In this document: one piece after another, positions 63,810-64,000 of the stretch
Layout: each line of letters starts with the position of its first letter
Position numbering within the stretch: the stretch's first letter is position 1
NCBI RefSeq assembly: GCF_037120725.1
Contig: NZ_JBBAXC010000014.1
Span: forward strand, 1-64,000
DNA from: Bacillus spongiae
GTDB lineage: Bacteria > Bacillota > Bacilli > Bacillales > Bacillaceae_K
Direction of reading: 5' to 3'
DNA: 64,000 nt
The notes under the pieces: generated by a model
What the model was told of the DNA's origin: nothing
What the model saw: the letters and a program-made list of their open reading frames with translations, nothing else
The model's database searches: none
Made by a program: the position numbers and the translations under genes

Positions 63810-64000
63810 TTGTCAGAGAATATTAAACAAAAAATAGTATCGTTCTTAGATACAAATAAAATTGGCACTTTAGCAACTATTGTGGATAAAAAGCCATTTA
63901 CCCGTTACATGATGTTTCATCATGAAGAACTAATACTTTATACAGCGACCAATGAGCATTCACATAAAGTAGAGAATATACTAACTCAACCATATGTTCA
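63810..64000 (+). CDS. Pyridoxamine 5'-phosphate oxidase-fold general stress protein (5' part)
   Basis: The first 63 codons of a gene that runs off the window. It starts at TTG 63810 with AAAGGAGGT six bases upstream. The sequence SENIKQKIVSFLDTNKIGTL, ATIVDKKPFTRYMMF, LYTATNEHSHKVENI matches the flavin-fold family of B. subtilis YdaG (general stress protein 26). Divergent from chaA. Confidence 0.82.
   Translation, partial: MSENIKQKIVSFLDTNKIGTLATIVDKKPFTRYMMFHHEELILYTATNEHSHKVENILTQPYV

Overview
The window is a chromosomal segment of a low-GC, endospore-forming member of the Bacillaceae. It carries gamma-type SASP and SspK spore proteins, YfhS, PdaA (spore cortex) and many small Bacillus-specific proteins. 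Gene order largely follows the Bacillus subtilis yfk-yfj-yfh-ygaB-ygzB-rrn stretch with insertions. The first ~78 bases are the 5' end of a minus-strand 16S rRNA gene. It is preceded by a classic tandem rrn promoter pair and a boxA.

Layout: (1) 1-20.1 kb: rrn start, ygxA, ygzB, perR, a Bcp-type peroxiredoxin, a two-TM potassium channel, an ABC-2 exporter (ATPase plus two permeases), gsaB/hemL, a large stand-alone glutamate-synthase-type protein, ygaE, and a dipeptide ABC operon with a candidate CodY box. (2) 20.4-32.0 kb: ygaD, ygaC, ygaB, sspE, fabL, yfhS, mutY, yfhP, yfhJ, sspK, a YpzG-like gene, yfhH, an SDR gene, recX, yfhF, yfhE and yfhD, much as in B. subtilis. (3) 32.0-32.5 kb: a mosaic of structured intergenic repeats flush with the yfhD stop codon. 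(4) 32.6-45.2 kb: a serine-hydrolase-like protein lacking the SxxK lysine, a zinc-ribbon/S4 protein, htpG behind a perfect CIRCE operator, two membrane proteins, an RlmCD-type rRNA methyltransferase, pdaA, class I fumarase, an SE1561-type protein and yfkAB. (5) 45.2-45.8 kb: a second array of the same repeats, flush with the yfkAB stop codon. (6) 45.9-61.2 kb: an accessory block between yfkAB and yfkD. It holds a serine hydrolase, a Qnr-like pentapeptide-repeat protein, decayed immunity-like genes, a frameshifted leucine-rich-repeat gene, a complete sugar-sensing and sugar-uptake locus, and two further immunity-like genes. (7) 61.6-64.0 kb: yfkD, the chaA/yfkE Ca2+/H+ antiporter and the start of a general-stress flavin-fold gene.

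How the genes work together: the sugar locus (50.7-59.9 kb) looks like a three-component switch. A membrane-anchored sugar-binding protein, a YesM/LytS-type kinase and a YesN-type AraC regulator are overlapping or adjacent genes, followed by an extra sugar-binding lipoprotein. They lie directly upstream of a separately transcribed ChvE/GguAB (XylFGH-like) importer that has a cre site. The yfh/yga block serves spore formation and housekeeping.

The most unusual material is the two repeat arrays. Type A copies carry a hairpin whose arms differ between copies by compensatory base changes. Type B copies fold into nested stems. Each array starts immediately after the stop codon of a plus-strand gene, ends in a similar long hairpin, and is followed by a convergent serine-hydrolase-family gene. 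All calls rest on reading the sequence and memory of gene families. No database search was run.
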